Source: an uncultured Clostridia bacterium (GTDB taxonomy: Bacteria > Bacillota > Clostridia > TANB77 > CAG-508). Taken from it: 64,000 nucleotides of DNA. Positions 25,152 through 33,654 of this stretch are shown here, one piece after another. The notes under the pieces are model-generated. The model saw nothing but the letters and a program-made list of their open reading frames with translations, was not told the DNA's origin and made no database searches. Every line of letters starts with the position of its first letter. Position 1 is the first letter of the stretch. The stretch spans positions 111,693 through 175,692 of the forward strand of contig CARFUA010000003.1 in NCBI GenBank assembly GCA_948976265.1. The letters run 5' to 3'. The position numbers and the translations under genes are program-made.

Positions 25152-25850
25152 ATGGCGAAACAAAGAAGTAAAAAAAATGAAAATAATTTTAAGAAAAAGA
25201 GTACGCCAAGAATATTGCCGATTTCAATTATTTTATTTATAATTCTTGCGGGTTTAGCTTTATATATTATATTGAATAAAGGAAAAATCGCTGGTTATTC
25301 GTTGGTTAAAATTGAGACACCTACAGTTTCAGGAGAAGAAATTGTAGAGGAAAAAGAAGATAAGATAGAAATTTTATCAGAAAAGAAATATTTATCTTTG
25401 AAAAATAAGGAGAAGTCGAAAATATCTGTTTTAATAAATGGTGAAGAAGTTGACTTGACAGAAGTAGAGTTGTCTTCCTCCAATGAAGATAGTATCAAGA
25501 TAAAAAATGGGGAGGCAGTTGCAGTTTCTGCTGGAAAGTCAACGATTACTGCTAAAAAAGACGATTTGCAAACGAGTATTGATTTGCGTGCTATTATTCC
25601 GATTACTTCGATGACGTTTACAACAACCAATTCTACGGTTAGAGTTGGGAAATCATTGCAGATGAAATTGGTGGCAAAACCTTCTGATGCCAGTATTGAG
25701 ACTTTAAAATACGAATCCAGTGATGAATCAATTGCAACAGTTAATTCCAATGGAATTGTAACAGGCGTAGCGCCTGGAACCGTTACTATTACGGTAACAG
25801 ACAAATATAGTGAATTGGAAAAAAGCTTAAAGTTGACCATAAAAAAATAA
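25152..25850 (+). CDS. Membrane-anchored protein with a Big2 (bacterial Ig-like) domain
   Basis: This 232-residue protein has a basic cytoplasmic N-terminus (residues 1-22), a membrane helix at about 23-42 ('LPISIILFIILAGLALYII'), an acidic linker, then two beta-sandwich-like segments. The last (about 145-230) is a clear Big2 domain: 'VRVGKSLQMKLVAKPSDAS', then 'WxSS'-like 'YESSDESIATVN', 'GIVTGVAPGTVTITV'. Big2 domains serve as spacers or adhesive modules on the cell surface. It follows rpoC by 13 bp with GGTGAGG as ribosome site, so it is part of, or read through from, the rpo operon. It is closed by a terminator. Confidence 0.85.
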   Translation: MAKQRSKKNENNFKKKSTPRILPISIILFIILAGLALYIILNKGKIAGYSLVKIETPTVSGEEIVEEKEDKIEILSEKKYLSLKNKEKSKISVLINGEEVDLTEVELSSSNEDSIKIKNGEAVAVSAGKSTITAKKDDLQTSIDLRAIIPITSMTFTTTNSTVRVGKSLQMKLVAKPSDASIETLKYESSDESIATVNSNGIVTGVAPGTVTITVTDKYSELEKSLKLTIKK

Positions 25851-25854
25851 AAGT

Positions 25855-25882
25855 AAAGCATCTCATTTTGAGATGCTTTTTT
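25855..25882 (+). terminator. Terminator of the rpoB-rpoC operon
   Basis: AAAGCATCTC pairs with GAGATGCTTT, followed by a T-run. Confidence 0.88.
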
Positions 25883-25947
25883 GTATAAAAAATACTTTTA
25901 ATGCAAGAAAAAATATGATATAGTAAACTTAATAAAAAGGAGAAAAG

Positions 25948-26589
25948 TTGAAGATGAATATTTTGAAGATTTACGAAAAATATCACTTACCCGAAAATTT
26001 GCAATTACATATGCTTAGAGTTGCGAGTTGTGCGATGTTGATAATGGATAATTGGAATGGTCCTGAAATTGATGAAAGAGCCATTATTCGAGTTTCGTTA
26101 TTACATGATGTAGGAAACATTTTGAAGATTCCAGAGGATTTTTCGAAGGATGAAGGTTTTTTGAAACTGAGAAAAAAATATTTTGAAAAATATGGTACAA
26201 ATGACCATGAACTAAATTTGGAAATTGGAAAATTAGAGGGATTAAGTGAAAAAGAGATGACAATTTTGGACGGAAAAAGGTCAAGAAAAAATGAAGAAAC
26301 TTTGGAGTCGAAATCCTATGAAAGAAAAATTTGTGCGTATTGTGACCAAAGAGTTGCGCCAAATGGCGTGGTTGGAATTAAGGAAAGATTAGAAGATGCT
26401 AAGGTGAGATATAAAAATAAGCCGTTATCAGTTTGGTCGGATGAGAAAAAAGCAAATCGTTTGATTGGATGTTCTTTGGCAATTGAAAAACAGATTATGC
26501 AATTTTGTGATTTGAAGCCAGAAGCTATTAATGATGATACAATTGCACCTTATATAGAAAATTTGAAGAAGTATGAAATGGGAGAATAA
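25948..26589 (+). CDS. HD-domain phosphohydrolase
   Basis: This 213-residue protein shows the HD metal-binding signature: His near residue 20 ('LQLHMLRVA'), 'LLHDVGNI' near residues 49-56, and downstream acidic residues. HD proteins hydrolyse nucleotides or nucleotide second messengers; the substrate here is unknown. The start could be TTG at 25948, which best fits AAAGGAG, or ATG at 25954; they differ by two residues. It leads a co-directional run of small-molecule enzymes and is followed 1 bp later by a HAD gene, so the two are almost certainly cotranscribed. Confidence 0.75.
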   Translation: MKMNILKIYEKYHLPENLQLHMLRVASCAMLIMDNWNGPEIDERAIIRVSLLHDVGNILKIPEDFSKDEGFLKLRKKYFEKYGTNDHELNLEIGKLEGLSEKEMTILDGKRSRKNEETLESKSYERKICAYCDQRVAPNGVVGIKERLEDAKVRYKNKPLSVWSDEKKANRLIGCSLAIEKQIMQFCDLKPEAINDDTIAPYIENLKKYEMGE

Positions 26590-26590
26590 A

Positions 26591-27196
26591 ATGATTAAAA
26601 ATATAATTTTTGATTTGTCAGAAGTGCTTATTTCGGGATTTCATTTAGAGGTAGTAAAACTAATAGAACAGAATACAAACATAGCAGGAGAGATGTTTTT
26701 AGAGAGAAAATCGGAAACATTGGATGTATTTTTAGATGCAATGCGAGGGAGATATTCGGAAGATGAATATGTAGAGAAATTATTAGAAGGTACGGATTGG
26801 AATTTTGATAAAGAAACCTTGAAAAAGTGGATTAGGCAAGGGTTGAATATTGCGGTGAAAGGAACAATGGAAATTGTTAAAAAGTTGAAAAAGCAATATC
26901 ATCTGATTTTATTATCGGATCATATGAGAGAATGGGTAGAATTTATTTTAGAAAATAATGCGGAATTGAATATTTTTGAGCATCAGTATTTTTCATATGA
27001 TTATGGTTTGCTTAAAACAGATGAAGGTTGTTTTGATTATATTTTGAAAGATTTAAAGATAAAGTCTGAAGAGACTATTTTTATTGACGATTCAAAAGAA
27101 AATGTTGCAATGGCTAGAAAAAGTGGGATTGACGGAATTGTTTTTCAAAGTGCGGAAGATTTAGAAAGAGAATTGAAAGAAAGGAAAATTTTATAA
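26591..27196 (+). CDS. HAD-superfamily hydrolase
   Basis: This 201-residue HAD phosphatase starts 'MIKNIIFDLSEVLI', giving motif I as DxS rather than DxD. Motif II is 'LILLSDHMREW' near residue 103. 'IFIDDSKENVAMARKSG' near 163 is the motif III/IV region with the two metal-binding aspartates. A helical cap lies between motifs I and II, as in subfamily IA. The missing second Asp of motif I is also seen in other HAD subgroups and may alter catalysis. It sits 1 bp after the HD gene and directly abuts the nucleotidase gene. Confidence 0.82.
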   Translation: MIKNIIFDLSEVLISGFHLEVVKLIEQNTNIAGEMFLERKSETLDVFLDAMRGRYSEDEYVEKLLEGTDWNFDKETLKKWIRQGLNIAVKGTMEIVKKLKKQYHLILLSDHMREWVEFILENNAELNIFEHQYFSYDYGLLKTDEGCFDYILKDLKIKSEETIFIDDSKENVAMARKSGIDGIVFQSAEDLERELKERKIL

Positions 27197-27784
27197 ATGA
27201 AAATTGGAATTGATGTAGATGGTGTGATTATAGATTATGAAAAAGGTTTACTAACAGCCGCGGAACTTTTTGATATGGAAAAATGTAGAGGTAATGGAAA
27301 GATTCATCCGAATGAATTTCGTGTGCAAGATCGATATGATTGGACAGAAGAGGAAAAAAAGAGATTTTTAAATGAGGATTTTCAAAGAGTTTCCGCTGAG
27401 GCATCAATTATGCCTGGTGCCAAATATGTATTGCAAAAATTGAAGGAAATGGGACACGAATTAATTTTGATTTCAGCAAGGGGAAAAGACGAGGAAAACA
27501 CGGTGGATATTATTACAGAGAAGTTTAAAAAGGAAAATATTAAGGTTGACAAATGCTATTGGAAAAAACGTGAAAAGTTAGCAGTTTGTCAAGCAGAAGA
27601 AATTTTACTTATGATTGACGACAAGCCTACTACTTGTCAGACAATGGCGGAAAATCAAATTAAAACATTATATTTTCGAGGAATCCGTGGTTGGAATTTG
27701 GAAGAAAATGAATATTTAAAAGAAGTGAGCAATTGGGGAGAAGTGTATCGTTATATCGTGAAAGAGTGTGGGGAAAATGGATAG
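27197..27784 (+). CDS. 5'-nucleotidase-like HAD protein (NT5C/YqfW type)
   Basis: This 195-residue protein carries 'GIDVDGVIIDYEKG' at residues 4-17, with both motif I aspartates. 'ELILISARGKDEEN' near 89 is motif II, and 'LLMIDDKPTTCQTM' near 136 has the acidic motif. The order and size match the NT5C-like family that includes B. subtilis YqfW, predicted to remove phosphate from (deoxy)nucleoside monophosphates. The start codon immediately follows the stop of the upstream HAD gene. Substrate choice is inferred from the family only. Confidence 0.78.
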   Translation: MKIGIDVDGVIIDYEKGLLTAAELFDMEKCRGNGKIHPNEFRVQDRYDWTEEEKKRFLNEDFQRVSAEASIMPGAKYVLQKLKEMGHELILISARGKDEENTVDIITEKFKKENIKVDKCYWKKREKLAVCQAEEILLMIDDKPTTCQTMAENQIKTLYFRGIRGWNLEENEYLKEVSNWGEVYRYIVKECGENG

Positions 27785-27811
27785 AATTAAGGAGATAGAA
27801 GGAGCAGTTTT

Positions 27812-28216
27812 ATGAAAGATTTATTAAAAACCAATTGTTATGATATCGAAAAAAATATTATTATTGTGGGAAGTTGTTTGCCAGATAGGGAGCCAAAAGC
27901 GTTTGAAGCATTAAAGAAAATGTCGCCTAATTTGTATGAAGTTTGTTTGGAAAAAGAGCATTTGAATATGGTGATTACAAAGATAATGGGAATGCTGGCA
28001 AGAGCCAATGTAAAAAAATTGATATTTGCGACAGTTGACAAATCGCCACATTGTGTGCAACTTCATTATGTTGTAAAAGAGTTGGAAAAGGCGATGGATT
28101 TGAGCAAAGTTGAAATTAAAAATTATGTTGCAGTAGATGATAAGCTGGTAGAAATTCCGATGAAAGTGATTGGAATGTCGAAAAATTTAGTGAAGTTAAA
28201 GGAGGAATTAGGATGA
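27812..28216 (+). CDS. Hypothetical protein, 134 residues
   Basis: I do not recognise this protein. It has an alternating strand/helix pattern: 'NIIIVGSCLPDREPKAF', 'VKKLIFATVDKSPHCVQLHYVVKEL', 'VEIKNYVAVDDKLVEIP'. The pattern suggests a small Rossmann-like alpha/beta fold. Four cysteines (about 9, 23, 45 and 84) could bind metal or be redox-active. AAGGAGATAGAAGGAG precedes the ATG. Its end overlaps the S66 peptidase start by 4 nt (ATGA), indicating translational coupling to that enzyme. Confidence 0.75.
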   Translation: MKDLLKTNCYDIEKNIIIVGSCLPDREPKAFEALKKMSPNLYEVCLEKEHLNMVITKIMGMLARANVKKLIFATVDKSPHCVQLHYVVKELEKAMDLSKVEIKNYVAVDDKLVEIPMKVIGMSKNLVKLKEELG

Positions 28217-29244
28217 TAAAACCAGAAAGATTAAGAAAAGGCGACAAGGTCGCAATTGTGAGCTTGTCAAGTGGAAGATTGGGTGATGAACGATTCATTC
28301 ACAAGTATGAATTGGGCAAAAAAAGATTAGAAGAAAAATTCGGTTTGGAAGTGGTCGCCATGCCAAACGCCTTGAAAGGTGAGCAATATTTATATGAACA
28401 TCCTGAAAAAAGGGCAGAAGATTTGATGAATGCATTTAAAGATACAAGCATAAAAGCTATCATTTGTTCGATTGGTGGAGATGATACCATTCGTTTGTTA
28501 CCGTATATTGATTATGAAATCATTCGAAAAAATCCCAAAATATTTACAGGATTTTCAGACACGACAGCCAATCATTTTATGATGTATAAAGCAGGACTCA
28601 TTTCTTATTATGGTCCATGTTTGATGTGCGATTTTGCAGAATACGTGGACATGTATGATTATACAGAAAATGCCATTCGAAAATTGTGGTTTGAGGCAGA
28701 GGAAAATTATGAAATCAAAAAGTGTGATTATTGGACAAAAGAGAGGATTGAATGGCGTGAAGAAAATAGCAATAAACAAAAAACAAGATTAAAAGATGAA
28801 AAAGGTTATGAAGTAATTCAAGGCAAAGGAAAAGTGACGGGGAAATTGCTAGGAGGTTGTTTAGATGCTTTTCCAATTTATAATGGCACAGAAGTGTGGC
28901 CAAAGCTGGAAGAATGGAAAGACAAAATTATTTTTCTAGAAACAAGCGAAGATAAACCAACTCCAGATTTGGTAACGTTTTATTTAAGAAATTTGGGAGC
29001 ACAAGGAATTTTGAAGGTTGCTAAAGGAATCATTGTTGGGAAGCCAAAAGAAGAGGCATTTTATGAAGAATATAAAGACGTATATCGTGCTGTTTTAAAG
29101 GAATTTGGAAGAGAAGATATGCCAGTTTTGTATAATGTGAATTTTGGGCATAGTTGCCCGATTGGAATTATCCCATACGGAATTGAGTGTGAATTAGATG
29201 TGGAAGAGAAGAAAATAACATTGTTAGAAGCGATTGTGAAATAA
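28213..29244 (+). CDS. S66-family peptidase (LD-carboxypeptidase/MccF-like)
   Basis: This 343-residue protein has the S66 fold and catalytic triad. The nucleophile serine lies in 'GFSDTTANHF' near residue 115, the glutamate in 'IFLETSEDKPTPD' near 240, and the histidine in 'VNFGHSCPIG' near 313. The opening 'LRKGDKVAIVSLSSG' is typical. Family members cut the L,D bond of peptidoglycan tetrapeptides or detoxify microcin C-type peptide-nucleotides (MccF). The long insertion and 'SYYGP' context favour the MccF-like branch, without certainty. A second S66 gene lies at 39195. Confidence 0.88.
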   Translation: MIKPERLRKGDKVAIVSLSSGRLGDERFIHKYELGKKRLEEKFGLEVVAMPNALKGEQYLYEHPEKRAEDLMNAFKDTSIKAIICSIGGDDTIRLLPYIDYEIIRKNPKIFTGFSDTTANHFMMYKAGLISYYGPCLMCDFAEYVDMYDYTENAIRKLWFEAEENYEIKKCDYWTKERIEWREENSNKQKTRLKDEKGYEVIQGKGKVTGKLLGGCLDAFPIYNGTEVWPKLEEWKDKIIFLETSEDKPTPDLVTFYLRNLGAQGILKVAKGIIVGKPKEEAFYEEYKDVYRAVLKEFGREDMPVLYNVNFGHSCPIGIIPYGIECELDVEEKKITLLEAIVK

Positions 29245-29253
29245 GGAGAAAAA

Positions 29254-29754
29254 ATGCAAATTAGAAAAGTAGAAGAAAAAGATATTGAGCAAATTGTTGA
29301 TATTAAAATAAGAGGTTGGCAAAGTGCCTATCGAGGAATTATTGATGATAAATTTTTAGATTCGATGAATCGAGAAGAGAAGATTGCGAAGTTTAAAAAA
29401 GATTATGATATAAGTGGTTATATTGTGGCAGAGGAAGATGATGAAGTTTTGGGATTTTGTAGATATGTGGAAGAAAATGAATATTTCAAAGGATACGAAG
29501 AAATCGAAGCTGAAATATGTGCACTTTATGTGAAACCAGAGTGGAAGCGAAAAGGCATCGGAAAGTTGATGATAGAATATGCATTGAATGATTTAAAACA
29601 AAAAGGAAAATCAAAAATTATTTTGTGGTGTTTGAAGGAAAATGATTCTGCAAGAATTTTTTATGAGAAAATGGGCGGAAAACTGTTGGCAGAAAAGAAA
29701 ATTGAAATCGGAAATAGAATGTATGATGAAGTAGCGTATGTATTCGAAGTTTAG
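29254..29754 (+). CDS. GNAT-family N-acetyltransferase
   Basis: This 166-residue protein has the GNAT layout. The N-terminus is 'MQIRKVEEKDIEQIVDI', 'GWQSAYRGIIDDKFLDSM' is typical of the RimI-like subgroup, and the acetyl-CoA site is 'YVKPEWKRKGIGKLMIEYA' near residues 89-107. 'NDSARIFYEKMGGKL' follows near 131. It transfers an acetyl group from acetyl-CoA to an amine on an unknown substrate. GGAG lies 7 nt before the ATG, and the gene follows the S66 gene by 9 bp. Confidence 0.88.
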   Translation: MQIRKVEEKDIEQIVDIKIRGWQSAYRGIIDDKFLDSMNREEKIAKFKKDYDISGYIVAEEDDEVLGFCRYVEENEYFKGYEEIEAEICALYVKPEWKRKGIGKLMIEYALNDLKQKGKSKIILWCLKENDSARIFYEKMGGKLLAEKKIEIGNRMYDEVAYVFEV

Positions 29755-29762
29755 GAGGAAAC

Positions 29763-30302
29763 ATGGAATTATTTTTAGAAGAAGTGAAAGATTTTGAGGC
29801 GTTAAAAGAAGTTTTGAAAAAGTATCCAGAAGTGCCGACAGAATATAAAGTAGCGGTGATTGTGTTTGCTTTTGATGAGGAAAATCGATTGATTTTGCAA
29901 AGAAGAGGTCCAGCGTGTCGTGATGAACGATTTAAGTTAGAGGGAATCGGCGGAGGTGTTCAGGAGACGGATTATGATTTTCGAAGTGCTTTGCAACGAG
30001 AAATTGTCGAGGAAGTTGGTGAAAATGCAAAAATAAAAGTCAATGAATTTATAACGGCGATTGGAGAAAAGACGTTTGATTTAAGAGAAAATAAAGAAAA
30101 TTATTGGATTCTGCTTGCCTATAAAGGTACTTTTGAAGGCGGAGAATTGCAAATTTTAGAACCAACAAAGAATCTTGGTTATGAAAAATATAAAATTGAT
30201 GAAGTAAACGAGGAAGAGTCGAGTGTTGCTACAAGGAAGTTTTATGGGATTATGAAAGAGAGGTTTGGAGAAAGGAAGAGAGAAGATGAACTTGAATTAT
30301 GA
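29763..30302 (+). CDS. NUDIX hydrolase
   Basis: This 179-residue protein has a NUDIX box near residues 64-85. The catalytic half 'REIVEEVGE' is intact, but the first Glu of the G-x5-E part is replaced within 'QETDYDF'. Around it, 'LILQRRGPACRDERFKLEGIGG' matches the strand and loop before the box. NUDIX enzymes cleave nucleoside diphosphates linked to another moiety; the substrate is unknown. It starts 8 bp after the GNAT gene and overlaps the following NTF2-like gene by 17 bp. Confidence 0.82.
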   Translation: MELFLEEVKDFEALKEVLKKYPEVPTEYKVAVIVFAFDEENRLILQRRGPACRDERFKLEGIGGGVQETDYDFRSALQREIVEEVGENAKIKVNEFITAIGEKTFDLRENKENYWILLAYKGTFEGGELQILEPTKNLGYEKYKIDEVNEEESSVATRKFYGIMKERFGERKREDELEL

Positions 30303-30639
30303 TTTTGCAAATGCATGGTTAGAAAAATTGAGAACTTTTTGGAAAAATAGAGATGTCGAAGGAGCAAGTAGTTTATTTGTTAGAACGACTTATTATCAAG
30401 AAACACCGTTTGTAGAACCTTTTACGAATTTTGAGGAAATTAGGAAAGAGTGGGGTTATATTGAAAATCAAGAGATTCAGAAAATTGAATTTAAGATATT
30501 GGCAATTGAGAAAAATACAATGATTGTGGAGTGGCTGTTTGAAAGAGATGTAAAAGTTTTTGATGGGATTTATGAGATAAAGTTTGATGATAATTTGCAA
30601 TGTGTTTGGTTTAGAAGTTGGGAAATGGAGAAAAAGTAA
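30286..30639 (+). CDS. NTF2-like/SnoaL-fold protein
   Basis: This 117-residue protein has the cone-shaped NTF2 pattern: an N-terminal helix 'FANAWLEKLRTFWKNRDVEGASSLF', then 'YYQETPFVEPFTNFEEIRKEW' and C-terminal strands ending 'CVWFRSWEMEKK'. Members act as small-molecule isomerases or as substrate-binding pockets. The start is the ATG at 30286 inside the NUDIX gene, with an AGGAAGAGAG site ahead of it. The overlap implies coupled translation. Confidence 0.72.
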   Translation: MNLNYDFANAWLEKLRTFWKNRDVEGASSLFVRTTYYQETPFVEPFTNFEEIRKEWGYIENQEIQKIEFKILAIEKNTMIVEWLFERDVKVFDGIYEIKFDDNLQCVWFRSWEMEKK

Positions 30640-30652
30640 AGGAGGAAAATTT

Positions 30653-31342
30653 ATGAAAAATATTGCAATTGTAACTGGTGGAACAGGAGGATTAGGTTTA
30701 GAATTGGTAAAGCAATTTTTGGCAAAAGGATGGTTTGTGTGCAACATAGGCAGAAACGAAGAAAAAATAAATAAACTGCAAAAAGAATTGAAAGAAAATT
30801 ACTGTGGGTTTTGTGGAGATGTTTCAGATGAAGAATTTATGATTCGCACCATTGAGGAAATTGCAAAGATTGGAAAAATTAAAATTCTTGTAAATAATGC
30901 AGGAGAACCTTCTTTTAAGTTACCAACAAAATATACCAAAAAAGATGTTGACAAATGTTTGAAAGGTTTACAAGGCATGATTATTGCATCAACACAAGTG
31001 TTGAAGGTTACGGAGGAGAAAGATGTAAAAATTGTGAATATCATGTCTTCAGCAGCTTTGCGAGGCAACAAGCAGGAAAGTGTTTATTGTGCTACCAAAT
31101 GGGGCGAAAGAGGTTATACGGAAAGTTTGAAAGTTGCTTATAAAGGAACGAGTGTAAAAATAATTGGTGTGTATCCTGGTGGAATGAATACAGATTTTTA
31201 TGAAAATAGTAGAGATTATGTGACAGAAGAAAAGCAGAATTCTTTTATGAATCCAAACGAAGTTGCAGATATGATTTTGCAAAATGTGTTAAATGAAAAT
31301 AATTTAACGGTGGCGGATATTGTGATTGAGAGAAATGGTTAA
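30653..31342 (+). CDS. Short-chain dehydrogenase/reductase
   Basis: This 229-residue NAD(P)-dependent oxidoreductase starts at the ATG 7 nt after AAAGGAGG. The cofactor motif 'TGGTGGLG' is at residues 8-15 and 'LVNNAG' near 82. The catalytic serine is in 'NIMSSAAL', and Tyr-x3-Lys is in 'VYCATKWGERGY' near 145. The size is standard for classical SDRs. Substrate is unknown; it follows the NTF2-like gene by 13 bp in the same run of genes. Confidence 0.88.
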   Translation: MKNIAIVTGGTGGLGLELVKQFLAKGWFVCNIGRNEEKINKLQKELKENYCGFCGDVSDEEFMIRTIEEIAKIGKIKILVNNAGEPSFKLPTKYTKKDVDKCLKGLQGMIIASTQVLKVTEEKDVKIVNIMSSAALRGNKQESVYCATKWGERGYTESLKVAYKGTSVKIIGVYPGGMNTDFYENSRDYVTEEKQNSFMNPNEVADMILQNVLNENNLTVADIVIERNG

Positions 31343-31362
31343 TGCAAGTATTGTTCCCAAAA

Positions 31363-31397
31363 AAGAATAATAAATTAAAATATTGAATATTATTCTT
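31363..31397. repeat. Inverted repeat between SDR and kinase-like genes
   Basis: AAGAATAATA (31363-31372) and TATTATTCTT (31388-31397) are perfect inverted arms. No T-run follows, so an operator is as likely as a terminator. Confidence 0.5.
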
Positions 31398-31437
31398 AAA
31401 ACGGAATGATATAAAATTTATCGAAAAGGAGAAGAAA

Positions 31438-32001
31438 ATGCCAAAATTTGTGTTAATTATCGGTCCACAGGCAGTTGGAAAAATGACGGTTGGACAGGAA
31501 CTTTCGAAATTGATTGATTATAAGTTGTTTTATAATCATATGACGATTGATTTATTATTGAATTTATTTGAACATAGTAGTGAACAATTTAAAAAATTAA
31601 ATGGATTATTTCGCTTGCAGATTTTTGAGGAATTTGCCAAAAGTGAGCAAAAAGGCATTATTTTTACAGGATGTTTCGATTTTGGAAATGACTGTGAAAA
31701 AGAAAAAGTGGAAACGGGAAAATGGATGAGTTTGTTTGAGGAATCGTATGTTGTGGAGTTGGAGACAACTTTAGAAGAACGTTTGCGTAGAAATAAAACA
31801 GCGAATCGATTGGAACATAAAGCTTCGAAACGAGATTTGGAATGGAGCGAAAATGAGCTTTTGAATTCGCTCAAAAAACACAGACTGAATTCTGAGCCAG
31901 GAGAAGGAGAAAAGATTTTCAAAAATTATTTGAAAATTGATAATACGAATCTTTCAGCTGAGGAAGTGGCGAAGATGATAAAAGAGAAATTTGAATTGTA
32001 G
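31438..32001 (+). CDS. P-loop kinase-like protein (AAA/shikimate-kinase-like)
   Basis: This 187-residue protein begins 'MPKFVLIIGPQAVGKMTVGQEL', a Walker A motif with G-x4-GK-[MT]. A lid-like arginine/charged helix ('ERLRRNKTANRLEHKASKRDLEW') follows near residues 115-140. The overall form is that of small nucleoside or metabolite kinases of the AAA_18/AAA_33 type. 'FTGCFDFGNDCE' near 77 may be part of the substrate pocket. AAGGAG precedes the ATG. The substrate cannot be read from sequence. Confidence 0.75.
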   Translation: MPKFVLIIGPQAVGKMTVGQELSKLIDYKLFYNHMTIDLLLNLFEHSSEQFKKLNGLFRLQIFEEFAKSEQKGIIFTGCFDFGNDCEKEKVETGKWMSLFEESYVVELETTLEERLRRNKTANRLEHKASKRDLEWSENELLNSLKKHRLNSEPGEGEKIFKNYLKIDNTNLSAEEVAKMIKEKFEL

Positions 32002-32016
32002 AAGAAGGGATGAAAT

Positions 32017-32544
32017 TTGAAAAGACGATTTGCAGATAGTGTAAAATATAAAGAAGATGTTATGGAAGTTCAGCAGAAAATGAAGTTTTTTGAGAATGAG
32101 AAATTTAGGGGAGATGTGTATTTGAATTATTTTGTAGAAGCAAAAAAGAAATATGTGTCTTTGGAAAAATTATGTATTCGAGCCAATCAGTATAAATGGT
32201 TGCAGTTTTATGATTATTCTTCCAATGTTTGTTTGACAGCAATTTATGATAATAAAAATGAAATTGTAGAATGGTATTTTGATATTGCTAAGAAAATTGG
32301 AAAAGAAAATGGAATTCCATATGAAGATGATTTGTATTTAGATGTTGTAGTAAATGCAAATTTCGAGATTATTTTATTAGACGAGGAGGATTTGCAAGAT
32401 GCATTAGAAAAATCTCAAATTACAAAGGAGGAATTTGACCAAGCTTATAAAACAGCAAATGATTTAATAGAAAAATTAAGGGGAAATGAGGTGAAATTAA
32501 AGAATTTTACGAATCAATATTTAGGAAAAATGTTAGAAAAATGA
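32017..32544 (+). CDS. DUF402 family protein
   Basis: This 175-residue protein starts at a TTG after AGAAGGGATG. The core 'WLQFYDYSSNVCLTAIYDNKNEIVEWYFDIAKKIG', then 'YEDDLYLDVVVNANFEIILLDEEDLQDAL', is the characteristic DUF402 sequence with conserved Asp/Glu/Trp/Tyr residues. Related domains occur in FAU-1-type RNases and nucleoside di- and triphosphate phosphatases, so a phosphatase on nucleotides is plausible. It sits 15 bp after the kinase-like gene and 12 bp before a GNAT gene. Confidence 0.8.
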   Translation: MKRRFADSVKYKEDVMEVQQKMKFFENEKFRGDVYLNYFVEAKKKYVSLEKLCIRANQYKWLQFYDYSSNVCLTAIYDNKNEIVEWYFDIAKKIGKENGIPYEDDLYLDVVVNANFEIILLDEEDLQDALEKSQITKEEFDQAYKTANDLIEKLRGNEVKLKNFTNQYLGKMLEK

Positions 32545-32556
32545 TAGGAGGTAGAA

Positions 32557-33021
32557 ATGGATATAAAGATAGAAATGCCAAAAATAGAAGATTTGGAAAA
32601 AGTAAATACATTAGCCAAACAAGTTCACGAGATGCATGTTGCATGGAGACCAGATTTATATTTGCGTGTGGAAGAGGTGATTCAAAAGGAATATTTTGAA
32701 AGTTTAATTGAAAACGAGGAAATATTTGTCGCAAAATTGGAAAATGAAATTGTGGGTTATGTTACGATTTCGATGCAGGAGAAAAATCATCATGGTCTTA
32801 AATTTAGAAAATATTTGAAAATTGATGCTATTTGTGTGGATGAAAAATGGAGAGAAAAAGGAATTGGAAATGCGTTATTGAATTTTGCAAAAGATTTTGG
32901 AAAAAAGAATGGTTGCACAGATTTGTCTTTGACAGTAAATCGAGAAAATGAGAAGGCAATTAAAGTATATGAAAATTTTGGCATGAAAGTGAAAAGTATA
33001 GCGTATTCAATGGAAATTTAA
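32557..33021 (+). CDS. GNAT-family N-acetyltransferase
   Basis: This 154-residue protein shows the GNAT acetyl-CoA site 'ICVDEKWREKGIGNALLNFA' near residues 90-109 and 'NRENEKAIKVYENFGMKV' near 127, ending in a short strand. The N-terminal region 'VHEMHVAWRPDLYLR' is typical of the RimI-like subgroup. The ribosome site is AGGAGG. It directly precedes the frameshifted GNAT gene by 12 bp. The acceptor substrate is unknown. Confidence 0.87.
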   Translation: MDIKIEMPKIEDLEKVNTLAKQVHEMHVAWRPDLYLRVEEVIQKEYFESLIENEEIFVAKLENEIVGYVTISMQEKNHHGLKFRKYLKIDAICVDEKWREKGIGNALLNFAKDFGKKNGCTDLSLTVNRENEKAIKVYENFGMKVKSIAYSMEI

Positions 33022-33033
33022 GGAGGGAAGAAA

Positions 33034-33601
33034 ATGAAATATTTTAAAAAATTAGTGGGACAAAATCTTTATTTATCGCCGATGAATGTAGAAGATGCAG
33101 AAAAATATGTGGAATGGTTTTGCGATTTTCGTGTAACAGATGGAGTTGGAAGAAGTGCGCGGGATGATGGGAATTGAGGCTGAGAAAGCTTGGATGGAAG
33201 AAGCGATGAATAAAAAAAATGAGTTTTATTTTTCAATTGTAAAAATGGAAAATGACAAATTAATTGGAAATTGTGGTTTGCATGATATTAGCTATCCAAA
33301 TCGAACGGGGACGGTTGGTATTTTTATTGGGGATGAAGAAAATAGAAGTCGTGGTTTGGGGACAGAAGTTTTGAGATTGTTGTTAGATTATGGTTTTCAT
33401 TATTTGAATTTGAATAATATTATGCTAAACGTTAAATCCTTTAATGAAAGAGCAATTAAGTGTTATGAAAAAGTTGGGTTTAAGGAATTTGGAAGAAGAA
33501 GACAAAGTTATTTCTTGAATGGAAAATATTATGATGATGTTCAGATGGATATTTTGGCGGAGGAGTTTGAAGGAGATTATATTAAAAATAAGAATATTTA
33601 A
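33034..33601 (+). pseudogene. GNAT acetyltransferase (RimJ/RimL type), frameshifted
   Basis: The first frame from ATG 33034 (8 nt after AAGGAGGG) reads 'MKYFKKLVGQNLYLSPMNVED' and stops shortly after 'DGVGRSARDDGN'. The +1-shifted frame continues 'MMGIEAEKAWMEEAMNKK', through 'IGDEENRSRGLGTEVLRLLL' and 'NERAIKCYEKVGFKEFG', to a stop at 33601. Removing one G near 33160-33163 restores 'RSARMMGIEAEKAW' and a 188-residue RimJ/RimL-type enzyme. As given, the gene is inactive unless the extra base is a sequence error. Confidence 0.85.
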
Positions 33602-33654
33602 ACGTTATATTTTACCAAGATGATTTACAAAAATGTGAAATTTATGTAAATATA

